Origin: a bacterium
GTDB taxonomy: Bacteria; Bacteroidota; Ignavibacteria; Kapaibacteriales; UBA2268
Length of the DNA: 8,887 bases
Assembly (NCBI GenBank): GCA_030426865.1
Contig: JAUHXN010000109.1
Location: 1-8,887, forward strand
Reading direction: 5' to 3'
Shown: positions 1-6,995 of the stretch, one piece after another
Layout of the letters: every line of letters starts with the position of its first letter
Numbering within the stretch: position 1 is the first letter of the stretch
Program-made: the position numbers and the translations under genes
The notes under the pieces: generated by a model
Seen by the model: the letters and a program-made list of their open reading frames with translations, nothing else
What the model was told of the DNA's origin: nothing
Databases searched by the model: none

Positions 1-436
1 CCAAAAAAGTAAAATAATGAATAAATTTTCTAATAAGAATTTCTAAAAATGAGTCAATTATGAGAAAATTCTCCAGAAATTATATAAAAACATGCAAAAA
101 CAATAGAAGGAGTAACAAAAAGTTTCTATAAACCATAATAAAGAAATATATCTCTATTTTAATCAATAGATTATAAAAAAATACAACAACAAATACCAAA
201 AAATTCTAAAAGTGCCTTTTACAAAAAAAGTATTCTATAAACTAACATCAAACATATACTTAAAAGAAATAAATCACAACCAAATTTTAGAAAAAAAAGA
301 GTCACTGGATTTCAATCAGAAATCAAAAAAAAAACATAAATCAATATCATTTAATCAAAATTACTTAAATTTCAAAATTGATTCATTTTCACTATCTTAT
401 CTGGTAAATTTATCCTTATTTTATTCATAATAGTTG
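1..436. other. AT-rich stretch without a convincing gene
   Basis: This stretch holds nothing I can call a gene. By hand count the first 420 bases contain about 29 G and 55 C (about 20% G+C), clearly below the genes to its right, with A in large excess on the plus strand. The longest open frame (plus strand, 212-430, GTG start) has no visible ribosome binding site and encodes a low-complexity Lys/Asn/Ser-rich string with no recognisable domain. A short ATG frame at 60 gives only 23 codons. I see no tRNA-like fold, CRISPR repeat, or long direct or inverted repeat. A small GAGAA-AA-TTCTC palindrome sits at 62-73. The most likely reading is intergenic DNA, or decayed sequence beyond the 3' end of the minus-strand gene. 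Confidence 0.6.
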
Positions 437-468
437 AAAAATCCTTATCTTTAAATTTAAGGTTTTTT
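437..468. terminator. bidirectional hairpin terminator
   Basis: An inverted repeat pairs CCTTA (443-447) with TAAGG (458-462) around a 10-base loop. It is flanked by an A run on the left (437-441) and a T run on the right (463-468), which can extend the stem with one mismatch. Read on the minus strand it lies about 20 bases past the stop codon of the gene ending at 490 and is followed by a run of T, as expected for an intrinsic terminator. It would also work for any plus-strand transcript. The core stem is short and AT-rich, so the strength is uncertain. Confidence 0.6.
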
Positions 469-489
469 CTCTTTTTTCTCTTATTTTTC

Positions 490-2475
490 TTATTTTGTTG
501 TTCCACTATCTCTTAATTCAAAAATATCTGAAGATAATTTCAAATTATTTGCGTCATTACCTACATTATCAGTGTGTCCTGATACTTCAATTGTCATTTT
601 CTCATTATCTATAAGTAGCTTCTTTAGGTTTTCTAACTCATTCTCCGATTCTTCTCTCAGGATAGCAAGTCCAGTATCAAAGAATATATTATTAAGACGG
701 ATAGTTTGACCAATCTCTACTGGAACTAAATATAGGTTCTTTTCAATTTCCTTGTATTCTTTTAGCTCAGTCAAATCTAGGTTTTCGGAGACAGATATAA
801 ATCCGTCAGAACTTGATTTGAAACCATAGTTAACTCCACGAGGAAGTATAATTTTATACTCACCAGTTTCAGGATTAGAATTAGCATTACCATAATTCTT
901 GTCATCCTTTAAACCGAAATACTCTATAATAGCAGAAATAGGTTCATTCGTTTTCTTATTCAAAACTTTACCATAAACTAGTACCACTGGGTCAGGTTGA
1001 GCAGATTTAGAAAGTTGAACTTTTACCAAATCACCTGCGCCTTTAGAGCCTTCTAGCTTCTCATAAGAGACCATATATGCTTCATCCCCCTTTGCTGTAA
1101 GTGTAAAAGCAAATTCGCGACCACTAGTATTGATTGCCGGACCTAAGTTTTTGGGTTTTGACCAATTTAACCACGTATCATCTAATCTTTTTGTAACCCA
1201 CACATCTTCCCTACCATAGCCGGGCAGTCCAGCAGAGATGTAGTAAAGAGTAGTATTGTCAGCAGCTAAAAAGGGATTAAAATCATCGGCAAAAGTATTA
1301 ATATTTTCACCTAAGTTTACAGGTTCGCTGTAGCTACCGTTTTCTTTAAGCTTACTAACATAAATATCCATTCCACCGTTACTAATATTAGTCTCTATTC
1401 CAGTAAATAAGATTTTTTTATCTTGAGACATAAAGTAAGAAACGTATTGATTGTTGTTATAGAAATTTTCTATTTCAACTTGTTTTGGTATTTCCCACCC
1501 CATTGAATTTCTTCTAGAGATAGACATACCGGGTCCATCTGGCTCACCATTCTTATCATAAAGATTAGATAAGTAAACTGTATTATAATCAGGAGTTATA
1601 GTAATTAATGAATTAGATCCGCCATTATTTATGGGTTTAGGCATTATTTTAGGTTTACCCCACTTCCCATCCTTAAATTCAGAAAACCAAATATCTTGAT
1701 TGCTTTTAGTTCCAAAATGCTCAGGGTAATCATCTCTAGTGAAAAAAATAGTTTTACCGTCAGGTGCTATTCTAGGAGACAATTCATCTGTTTCACTATT
1801 GAGTTCTGTTAATACTACTTTTTCAATATCTGTTAATGGGTTGTCAATCAAATCTATGGTTTTTTTAGATTCCCAAAACTTCAGATAATCTGCATCTATT
1901 TCTTGGTCTTCAGTGGTAAGAAAAAATCCACACCAGTAGCCATTTGGGATAAAGTACTCATCATTATATACATTTACACCATTTATATAATACCGAGCAA
2001 TATAGTTGATCCTTTCAACTCTAAGAACATTCCAATCCCCCACTTTGACAGCATCTGTTCTAGTCCACGATTTTTGATCGTGATATTCGTCGTTATAGTA
2101 TGATTGAACTCTAAAAAAACCATTATCAGAAATTGAGAAAAGATAAAAATCATCGGCATCGCTATTCGAATTTAGTACTAGTCCGTATGGCATATCTTCT
2201 TCACCATCTTCGTATCTAATCTTAGTCTCAATAGTATAATTACTAGTGGACAGATCCTCTACATCAAGCAATTCTATACTGAATTTAGTATTATTTCCAG
2301 AATTATATCGATAAGTATAAATTCCATCCTCTATTTCTCCTTCCTTATCGTCTCTACCTTCTAAAGTCAGATTTATTGGTTCCAGAGTGCCATCAAAATT
2401 CTGATCGTATATTAGCTTTTGCGATAACATAGGTGTTGTAACAATTAGAAATAGGAGGAATAAGTACTTTTTCAT
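490..2475 (-). CDS. secreted LamG-like / PD40 propeller / CRD protein with truncated OmpA domain
   Basis: Secreted 661-residue multidomain envelope protein. Residues 1-18 form a signal peptide without a lipobox cysteine. Residues about 20-203 look like a concanavalin/LamG (DUF1080-like) beta-sandwich. Five PD40 (WD40-like) blades follow, recognisable near 232-249 (APDGKTIFFTRD), 289-306, 342-361, 397-416 and 453-472. Residues about 500-568 resemble a carboxypeptidase regulatory-like domain (VYGKVLNKKTNEPI). From about 588 an OmpA-type peptidoglycan-binding domain begins, with FFDTG at 598-602 and GHTDNVG at 633-639. It breaks off after NLKLS (644-648): the usual RA.AV...L...GI and C-terminal NRRVE segments, about 45-50 residues, are absent, and a 13-residue unrelated tail ends the protein. 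Propeller, CRD and OmpA in this order recall the T9SS component PorE, but the N-terminal TPR and lipobox of PorE are missing. A role linking surface or secretion machinery to peptidoglycan is inference. The domain calls are fairly sure, the function is not. Confidence 0.85.
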   Translation of the reverse strand: MKKYLFLLFLIVTTPMLSQKLIYDQNFDGTLEPINLTLEGRDDKEGEIEDGIYTYRYNSGNNTKFSIELLDVEDLSTSNYTIETKIRYEDGEEDMPYGLVLNSNSDADDFYLFSISDNGFFRVQSYYNDEYHDQKSWTRTDAVKVGDWNVLRVERINYIARYYINGVNVYNDEYFIPNGYWCGFFLTTEDQEIDADYLKFWESKKTIDLIDNPLTDIEKVVLTELNSETDELSPRIAPDGKTIFFTRDDYPEHFGTKSNQDIWFSEFKDGKWGKPKIMPKPINNGGSNSLITITPDYNTVYLSNLYDKNGEPDGPGMSISRRNSMGWEIPKQVEIENFYNNNQYVSYFMSQDKKILFTGIETNISNGGMDIYVSKLKENGSYSEPVNLGENINTFADDFNPFLAADNTTLYYISAGLPGYGREDVWVTKRLDDTWLNWSKPKNLGPAINTSGREFAFTLTAKGDEAYMVSYEKLEGSKGAGDLVKVQLSKSAQPDPVVLVYGKVLNKKTNEPISAIIEYFGLKDDKNYGNANSNPETGEYKIILPRGVNYGFKSSSDGFISVSENLDLTELKEYKEIEKNLYLVPVEIGQTIRLNNIFFDTGLAILREESENELENLKKLLIDNEKMTIEVSGHTDNVGNDANNLKLSSDIFELRDSGTTK

Positions 2476-2506
2476 ATTTAACCATATATTTTTTGTATTT
2501 ATACAC

Positions 2507-2514
2507 CAAATTTA
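2507..2514 (-). promoter_or_regulatory. possible -7 box for the minus-strand propeller/OmpA gene
   Basis: On the minus strand this reads TAAATTTG, an exact match to the Bacteroidota -7 consensus TAnnTTTG. It lies 31 bases upstream of the ATG at 2475, which would give a leader of roughly 25 bases. I see no good TTG/TTTG -33 element at the usual 17-23 base spacing, so this is a half-supported promoter in the 85-base divergent spacer. Confidence 0.4.
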
Positions 2515-2560
2515 ACATTTTTTTTGTTAATTGTAGATTAATAAGTTTCAACAAAATGAA

Positions 2561-4348
2561 ATGATTAGCATGTTAATATTCTTCAGAACCATATTCATTG
2601 CATTTCTGTTCTCACCCACATTCTTCTATGCCCAAGATATAAACTCTGAGGGTAGAGAATTTTATGTAGTCTTTCCTCTGAATGATACTAATGGCATATA
2701 TACCCCAAATTTTGCAATCTATATTTCAAGTAAAACTGATACTCAAGTAAAAGTTAAAAGAAATGACATTTCCACTGATTATAATTTCACAGTAAAAGCA
2801 GGGGAGCTTTATACTTTTTCAAAAGATATCGACAGAATGGATAGTGATATAGAATTGACAAAGTACGAAGAAATTTCTAATCGATCACTTAAAATAAGTT
2901 CAGTTGAACCAATTTCTGTATTTGTATTCAACAATAAAGCTGCAACAGCGGAAGGCTTTAAAGTTATCCCAACAGAATATTGGGGTGAGGAATATATTCA
3001 TAATTGCTATTATGATTACAAAGATAGGTTAGAATGGGGAAGTGGGTTTAACGTAATTGCAAAAGAAGACCAAACGGAAGTTTCCATATTAATTCGCGAT
3101 GGTGCAAATGGTACAACAGGATTTGGCAAAACTGTAAATGGAAGAGTTCATGAGGATAGTATTTATGTTGTACTCAATGAAGGTGAAGTTTATACAGTGC
3201 AGGGCTCTGGTGAAACAAGAGGAGTATTTGATATTAGTGGCTCTATAATAAGCTCTAATAAACCTGTGGGGGTGGTTTCTTATCATAACCGGGTATCCAT
3301 ACCAATAAGTATAGATAAGAAGCAAGGCGATTATTTAGTTGAAATGATGCCACCGATTGATACTTGGGGTAGAAAATATATCTCTCTCGATTTGAATAGA
3401 GAAAATGAAAAAGGTGATTATTTCAGGATATTAGCCGGAGAAGACAATACTACTTTTAGTGTAAAGTGGTATGATAGATCAGGAAATGGTAATAATAAAA
3501 TGATTAATTCTGTAGAATCTATAACTCTCAAAAACAAAGGTGATTGGTATGATTATATCGATACAAAGGATATAGATCAGAATCAAGAATCAATAAAAGG
3601 TGTTGCGGTTTTTGAAGCTGATAAACCGATATTGGTACATCAATATACTTATAGAGGAAATTATGACTTCGGTTTATTTATGACTACACTCCCTGCAATT
3701 GAGCAATATGTTAATAGTGCTGTATTTGTATCTCCACCAAATATCATTATTAGAGAAACAAGTCGTAGTACATTAACATTATTTGCTATAGGTGACAGTT
3801 CAGACATTATGAAGAACACTGAATTACTCAGTTCCATAATCATAGGTGATTTACAAGTTTCTTATACATATCCAGATTTTTTAACAAGCAGGATACCTTG
3901 TACTAATATTTATTGGACCGACGTCGCTATAGGAGGAAGAGGGACTATGACTATTACAGCTAATACTAAATTTGGGGCGCATTTACATGGGTATGCAAGT
4001 CATTCTTCTTATGGTTGGCCAGCTGCTGTTAATTACAAAAAGATTCACGACCCACAATCATCAATTGAAACATCCGATATAGTTGACCAGTTTGAGGGGA
4101 ATATTATTAGTGAGAACCCAACTAATAATGACGAACTCAGAATAAGAGTAAGCTCCAGGATAGAAGAGAATGCTAAGTTCTACATCACAGATATAAACGG
4201 TAAAATAGTAAAAGAATTAGGTGAAAAGTCAATTATTGGTAAGAAGGAATTTAGTTTTAATATTTCAGATTTGGTTTCTGGAGTCTATTTTATTACTATT
4301 TCTGCTAATGGTATGAATCAGATCATAGAATTTATTGTAACTAGATAA
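2561..4348 (+). CDS. IgGFc-binding-like secreted protein with T9SS sorting domain
   Basis: Predicted cell-surface or secreted protein of 595 residues. The N-terminus (to about residue 24, ending FFYAQ) is a signal peptide. An in-frame ATG at 2570 would give a slightly shorter one. The opening GREFYVVFPLND (about 31-42) and the later series of beta-rich segments, including ADKPILVHQYTY and TTLPAIEQYVNSAVFVSP, match my memory of the IgGFc-binding N-terminal-like family (PF17517), common in large secreted Bacteroidota proteins. Residues about 515-595 form a T9SS type A C-terminal sorting domain: NPTNNDELRI, then FYITDINGKIVKEL, then LVSGVYFITI and a final short strand. The family name comes from a mammalian mucin-like protein and does not show that this protein binds antibodies; an adhesive or structural surface role is inference. 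It is transcribed away from the propeller/OmpA gene and ends at its own terminator, so it is probably a single-gene unit. It implies a T9SS elsewhere in the genome. Confidence 0.88.
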   Translation: MISMLIFFRTIFIAFLFSPTFFYAQDINSEGREFYVVFPLNDTNGIYTPNFAIYISSKTDTQVKVKRNDISTDYNFTVKAGELYTFSKDIDRMDSDIELTKYEEISNRSLKISSVEPISVFVFNNKAATAEGFKVIPTEYWGEEYIHNCYYDYKDRLEWGSGFNVIAKEDQTEVSILIRDGANGTTGFGKTVNGRVHEDSIYVVLNEGEVYTVQGSGETRGVFDISGSIISSNKPVGVVSYHNRVSIPISIDKKQGDYLVEMMPPIDTWGRKYISLDLNRENEKGDYFRILAGEDNTTFSVKWYDRSGNGNNKMINSVESITLKNKGDWYDYIDTKDIDQNQESIKGVAVFEADKPILVHQYTYRGNYDFGLFMTTLPAIEQYVNSAVFVSPPNIIIRETSRSTLTLFAIGDSSDIMKNTELLSSIIIGDLQVSYTYPDFLTSRIPCTNIYWTDVAIGGRGTMTITANTKFGAHLHGYASHSSYGWPAAVNYKKIHDPQSSIETSDIVDQFEGNIISENPTNNDELRIRVSSRIEENAKFYITDINGKIVKELGEKSIIGKKEFSFNISDLVSGVYFITISANGMNQIIEFIVTR

Positions 4349-4393
4349 TCATAATCGAATACATTTCAGTAGGAAAATTAGATATAATTTTCG

Positions 4394-4424
4394 GGCATTG
4401 TTTTATTTGACAGTGCCTTTTTTT
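4394..4424 (+). terminator. intrinsic terminator after the IgGFc-like gene
   Basis: The stem GGCATTG (4394-4400) pairs with CAGTGCC (4411-4417), six Watson-Crick pairs and one T-G wobble, around a 10-base loop. A run of seven T follows (4418-4424). It lies 45 bases after the stop codon at 4348, a textbook intrinsic terminator layout. Confidence 0.85.
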
Positions 4425-4455
4425 ATCTTTATAAAATACTTTATAACAGAATTGA

Positions 4456-5415
4456 ATGAAAGATTTTATTTCCATCATATTAGTTTTAACCCAAGTCTCA
4501 GTTATAGTAACTACTATACAAGTTTATCTACGTATAAATAAGATTTGGAAAAGAAAACACGAAGAAGAAGTTGCTGCTTCGCAATCCATAGCTGGTATCC
4601 TACTATTAGTTGGTAACTGTGTATTGTGGATATTCTATTATATATGGGTTGAGACAGATATGCTTTCAATTGTTGATACTTCGCTCTACCTAATCGAATC
4701 TTTTGTCTTTTTGCTTATTTCCACGGGATTATGGGTGAAAGGTAAGACCAGTAGAAATCTGTGGCAATTAGCTAAATCAGCTTTAAAATTGGAAAGAAAA
4801 GAATCTACTTACTTACTTAAGAAAATGTTCAAACCATCAAATGCTGAGATTATCATTAGTATACTACACCAAATAGCTATGATAGATGATGATCTTGACC
4901 CCAAAGAAAGAGAAATTATAGAATCTTTCGCAAAAGAATGGAATATAAATTATTCTGTTGATGAGATGAATAAGAATAGAAAAGACGGGGATAGTTATAA
5001 CTTCATATTGTTGCGTGACTCTATGACTAATTATCTTTCTACTAACCCACCTAAAGAACAAGCTTTGCACATGCAAAGTATGATAGAAGCACTCATCACT
5101 GCAGACGAAGTAGTAAGTGACGAAGAAGAATTAATCCAAGCCGAATTAATAGGGCTAATAGTAGAGTACACTACAGAAGGCAAAGCGCAAGAGAACAAAT
5201 ATAGTGTACTAATTGTTCCTCAGAATTTGGAACACCACGAAGTGGTGGAAACTATTATACCTAACACAGTTAGAGTAAACACCTCTGGTGGAGTTGCATA
5301 TTCTATTGGCTCTTATTACTCTAAAAAGTACGCCGAGATGGTATGCGATCAATATAGAAAAATAAATCTATTCACTATTGTTTATAATATAGATAACGAA
5401 GATTTGAAACAATAA
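4456..5415 (+). CDS. three-helix membrane protein with TerB-like domain and possible SPOR-like tail
   Basis: 319-residue inner-membrane protein of unknown function. Three hydrophobic helices are visible at about 4-24, 45-65 and 75-94. Their layout, with IQVYLRINKIWKRK between helices 1 and 2 and the VGNCVLWIFYYIW stretch in helix 2, resembles a PQ-loop/SemiSWEET three-helix unit, but the Pro-Gln pair itself is not there. Residues about 128-240 look like a TerB-like helical domain: ILHQIAMIDDDLDPKEREII (136-155) and a second acidic repeat, ALITADEVVSDEEELI (212-227). TerB-type domains carry such acidic pairs, which in the family can bind metal. Residues about 247-312 (YSVLIVPQ..., then AYSIGSYYSKKYAEMVCDQY) have the strand-helix-strand look of a SPOR domain. 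The start has an A-rich upstream region but no Shine-Dalgarno. The FKBP lipoprotein gene follows after 40 bases, suggesting an operon. TerB-like is moderately supported; PQ-loop and SPOR are tentative. Confidence 0.8.
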   Translation: MKDFISIILVLTQVSVIVTTIQVYLRINKIWKRKHEEEVAASQSIAGILLLVGNCVLWIFYYIWVETDMLSIVDTSLYLIESFVFLLISTGLWVKGKTSRNLWQLAKSALKLERKESTYLLKKMFKPSNAEIIISILHQIAMIDDDLDPKEREIIESFAKEWNINYSVDEMNKNRKDGDSYNFILLRDSMTNYLSTNPPKEQALHMQSMIEALITADEVVSDEEELIQAELIGLIVEYTTEGKAQENKYSVLIVPQNLEHHEVVETIIPNTVRVNTSGGVAYSIGSYYSKKYAEMVCDQYRKINLFTIVYNIDNEDLKQ

Positions 5416-5444
5416 TGTGATTCAACTGTTATTAAAAGAAAAAC

Positions 5445-5450
5445 AAGGAA
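5445..5450 (+). promoter_or_regulatory. ribosome binding site fixing the FKBP start
   Basis: AAGGAA lies five bases before the ATG at 5456. It supports that ATG over the GTG at 5417, which would add 13 residues in front of an otherwise ideal lipoprotein signal peptide (MKKIISIIFL...). A visible Shine-Dalgarno is unusual among the genes of this window. Confidence 0.65.
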
Positions 5451-5455
5451 CAAAT

Positions 5456-6259
5456 ATGAAAAAAATAATTTCAATCATTTTTTTATCTGCAATACTATTC
5501 GCCTGCAAAGAAAAAAGTGGTTCAGATAAATACAATGGATATGAGAAAAAGCCAGATTTAAAAACACCTGTAACAATAGTAGATAGGATGAGTTATACTT
5601 TTGGTTATGATATGACTACTGGTATAAATATGATGGATAGTGCTAATAGCAGAGTTAATTTTGATTATCTTATAGCAGGTATAATAGATGGTCTTGAGAA
5701 AAAAGACCCAATGTTAGACGAAGAACAAAGAATGAAATTAATCAATGAAATCCAAAAGATTCAGACTGAAGCCGAAAGAGAAAGATACAATGCTAAGCTT
5801 CAAGAGATGAAAGAAATTGGTGAGACATTCATAGAACTTGGACCTAAGTACCTAGAAGAAAACATTAAGAAAGAAGGCTGGAAGGAAACATCTACAGGAC
5901 TACAGTACAAGCCAATAAAGGTCGGCGATGGTCCCAAACCAACTGATGATATGGTTGTAGCAATGAACATACGTGGTGAATTGCTTAATGGTGATGTGTT
6001 TGAAAATACTTTCGAAAAGAACAAACCTTTAGAAATACCAATAGAAGGTGTCGTTTACGGATTCCAAGAGGCAATTCAAATGATGGGGGTTGGTGATATA
6101 TATGAGTTTGTAATTCCACCTGATTTGGCATTCAAAGGCGAAGGTAGTGGACAAAAAATCCCACCTAATTCTGTATTAATTATGAAATTTGAATTAGTAA
6201 GAATAGTTTCTACAGTTGAGGAATACAGACAGAAAATGCGTCGCCCTCCTGGAATGTAA
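5456..6259 (+). CDS. FKBP-type peptidyl-prolyl isomerase-like lipoprotein
   Basis: 267-residue FkpA/Mip-type lipoprotein, expected to help proteins fold in the periplasm or at the outer membrane. Residues 1-16 are a lipoprotein signal peptide with lipobox LFAC and acylated Cys17. The following Lys-Glu-Lys only partly resembles the charged surface-export signal described in some Bacteroidota. Residues about 42-150 form the helical FKBP N-terminal dimerisation domain, ending in a long charged helix. Residues about 150-251 are the FKBP catalytic fold: GLQY, GDGPKP, GELLNGDVFENT, VVYGFQEAI, IPPDLAF, KIPPNS. Aligned by eye to human FKBP12, four pocket residues differ: Tyr26 is Ile172, Asp37 is Glu183, Trp59 is Phe203 and Tyr82 is Phe226. 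Isomerase activity may therefore be weak, with the chaperone role kept; that is inference. The fold assignment is firm. The gene follows the TerB-like gene by 40 bases and ends in a strong hairpin. Confidence 0.93.
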   Translation: MKKIISIIFLSAILFACKEKSGSDKYNGYEKKPDLKTPVTIVDRMSYTFGYDMTTGINMMDSANSRVNFDYLIAGIIDGLEKKDPMLDEEQRMKLINEIQKIQTEAERERYNAKLQEMKEIGETFIELGPKYLEENIKKEGWKETSTGLQYKPIKVGDGPKPTDDMVVAMNIRGELLNGDVFENTFEKNKPLEIPIEGVVYGFQEAIQMMGVGDIYEFVIPPDLAFKGEGSGQKIPPNSVLIMKFELVRIVSTVEEYRQKMRRPPGM

Positions 6260-6282
6260 TTGAAAACTAAAGTTATTAAACT

Positions 6283-6320
6283 AAATGCCGATTTCTAATA
6301 TTATGAAGTCGGCATTTTTT
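6283..6320 (+). terminator. strong intrinsic terminator of the FKBP gene, overlapping the next start codon
   Basis: AAATGCCGA (6283-6291) pairs perfectly with TCGGCATTT (6309-6317). The stem extends inward by a T-G wobble and two T-A pairs to 6294/6306, leaving an 11-base loop. T residues run from 6315 to 6320. It starts 24 bases after the FKBP stop codon. Both possible start codons of the next gene (ATG 6285 and ATG 6303) lie inside it, the first in the left arm and the second in the loop. Confidence 0.8.
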
Positions 6321-6995
6321 ATATTAATACTATTATTCCCATTCGGTCTATTATCGAAGACTATTACTGTGGCTAACCAAAGTGGTCAGATAAAAAGTGT
6401 GAATGTAATAAATAATATGGGTTATGAATATTCAGATTTAGAATATACCACTTCATTTATTATAGATGAATTTAAGATAGATTCAGCGGGTATTAATTTC
6501 GATGGAAAAGAGTTGCAGTTTGCGCCTAATAGTAACTTACTAACTTACAAAGTGGCAAGCCAAATCATAAGAATAACTATGGGGATGCCAATTCTAAATA
6601 TTAGCAATAGAGTTTGTATTCCTATTAAAGATTATTTCTTTGCACTCGATTCTCTTGGTATATGTAAAGTTATATCATCTAATAATGATGTCTATAAAAT
6701 AGATGATTATAGGATATTGAAATTTGCACCAAAAATATCTAATTTCTCAAACAAATATAATCTAGCTTACTACCAACAAGTGTACAATGAAGTGAATAAA
6801 TCTAGACTAACTGCTAAACCTAAAGTAAGAAAAAAAGTAGCTAAAAAAGTCGAAGACAACAAAACTTTAGATTTGATAAAAGAAGCATTAGAAGATGAGA
6901 AATCCGAAGTACCAACACCTAAAAAGAAAGATGATTATTACGACATTCCCCGAGGATTGAACCGAGACGACGCATTAAAGAAAAAAAAGAACTAG
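6285..6995 (+). CDS. exported protein with copper-amine-oxidase-N-like domain and Lys/Glu-rich tail
   Basis: 236 residues from ATG 6285, or 230 from ATG 6303. The second start gives the more classical signal peptide (MKSAFFILILLFPFGLLS). The first has the A-rich upstream context usual here, so the start is undecided. Residues about 58-150 (FDGKELQFAPNSNLLTY, then ISNRVCIPIKDYFFALDSLGI) resemble the copper-amine-oxidase N-terminal-like/stalk domain (PF07833) that often precedes amidase_3 in N-acetylmuramoyl-L-alanine amidases. No amidase domain is present, so an envelope-binding or accessory role is only a guess. The last 60 residues are rich in Lys, Glu and Asp and end in a segment starting YYDIPRGLNRDD, followed by four lysines and Asn. 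Both ends overlap neighbouring terminators: the start lies in the FKBP terminator and the stop in the kdsB terminator. I see no promoter of its own, so expression may rely on read-through. Confidence 0.75.
   Translation: MPISNIMKSAFFILILLFPFGLLSKTITVANQSGQIKSVNVINNMGYEYSDLEYTTSFIIDEFKIDSAGINFDGKELQFAPNSNLLTYKVASQIIRITMGMPILNISNRVCIPIKDYFFALDSLGICKVISSNNDVYKIDDYRILKFAPKISNFSNKYNLAYYQQVYNEVNKSRLTAKPKVRKKVAKKVEDNKTLDLIKEALEDEKSEVPTPKKKDDYYDIPRGLNRDDALKKKKN

Noticed and set aside
60..131. 23-codon ATG frame (starts MRKFSRNYIK)
   Set aside because: Very short, A-rich, no binding site and no recognisable small-protein pattern; likely chance.
212..430. 72-codon plus-strand frame with GTG start
   Set aside because: No ribosome binding site, low-complexity Lys/Asn/Ser-rich product with no domain, lies in a 20% G+C stretch where long stop-free runs need no selection.
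490..600. Diversity-generating retroelement variable region at the 3' end of the propeller/OmpA gene
   Set aside because: No matching template repeat, no reverse transcriptase gene in the window, and the tail is not in a C-type lectin or Ig-like fold.
2523..2549. TTTG ... TAAGTTTC as a promoter for the IgGFc-like gene
   Set aside because: The spacer is 15 bases, shorter than usual, the -7 box has one mismatch, and the leader would be only about 5 bases. Too weak to list as a feature.
4398..4431. TTG ... TATCTTTA as a promoter for the TerB-like gene
   Set aside because: The -7 box lacks the final G and the element overlaps the preceding terminator stem and T tract, so it could be chance in T-rich DNA.
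5417..5455. Longer N-terminus for the FKBP gene from the GTG at 5417
   Set aside because: It would put 13 residues before an ideal lipoprotein signal peptide, while AAGGAA sits correctly spaced before the ATG at 5456.
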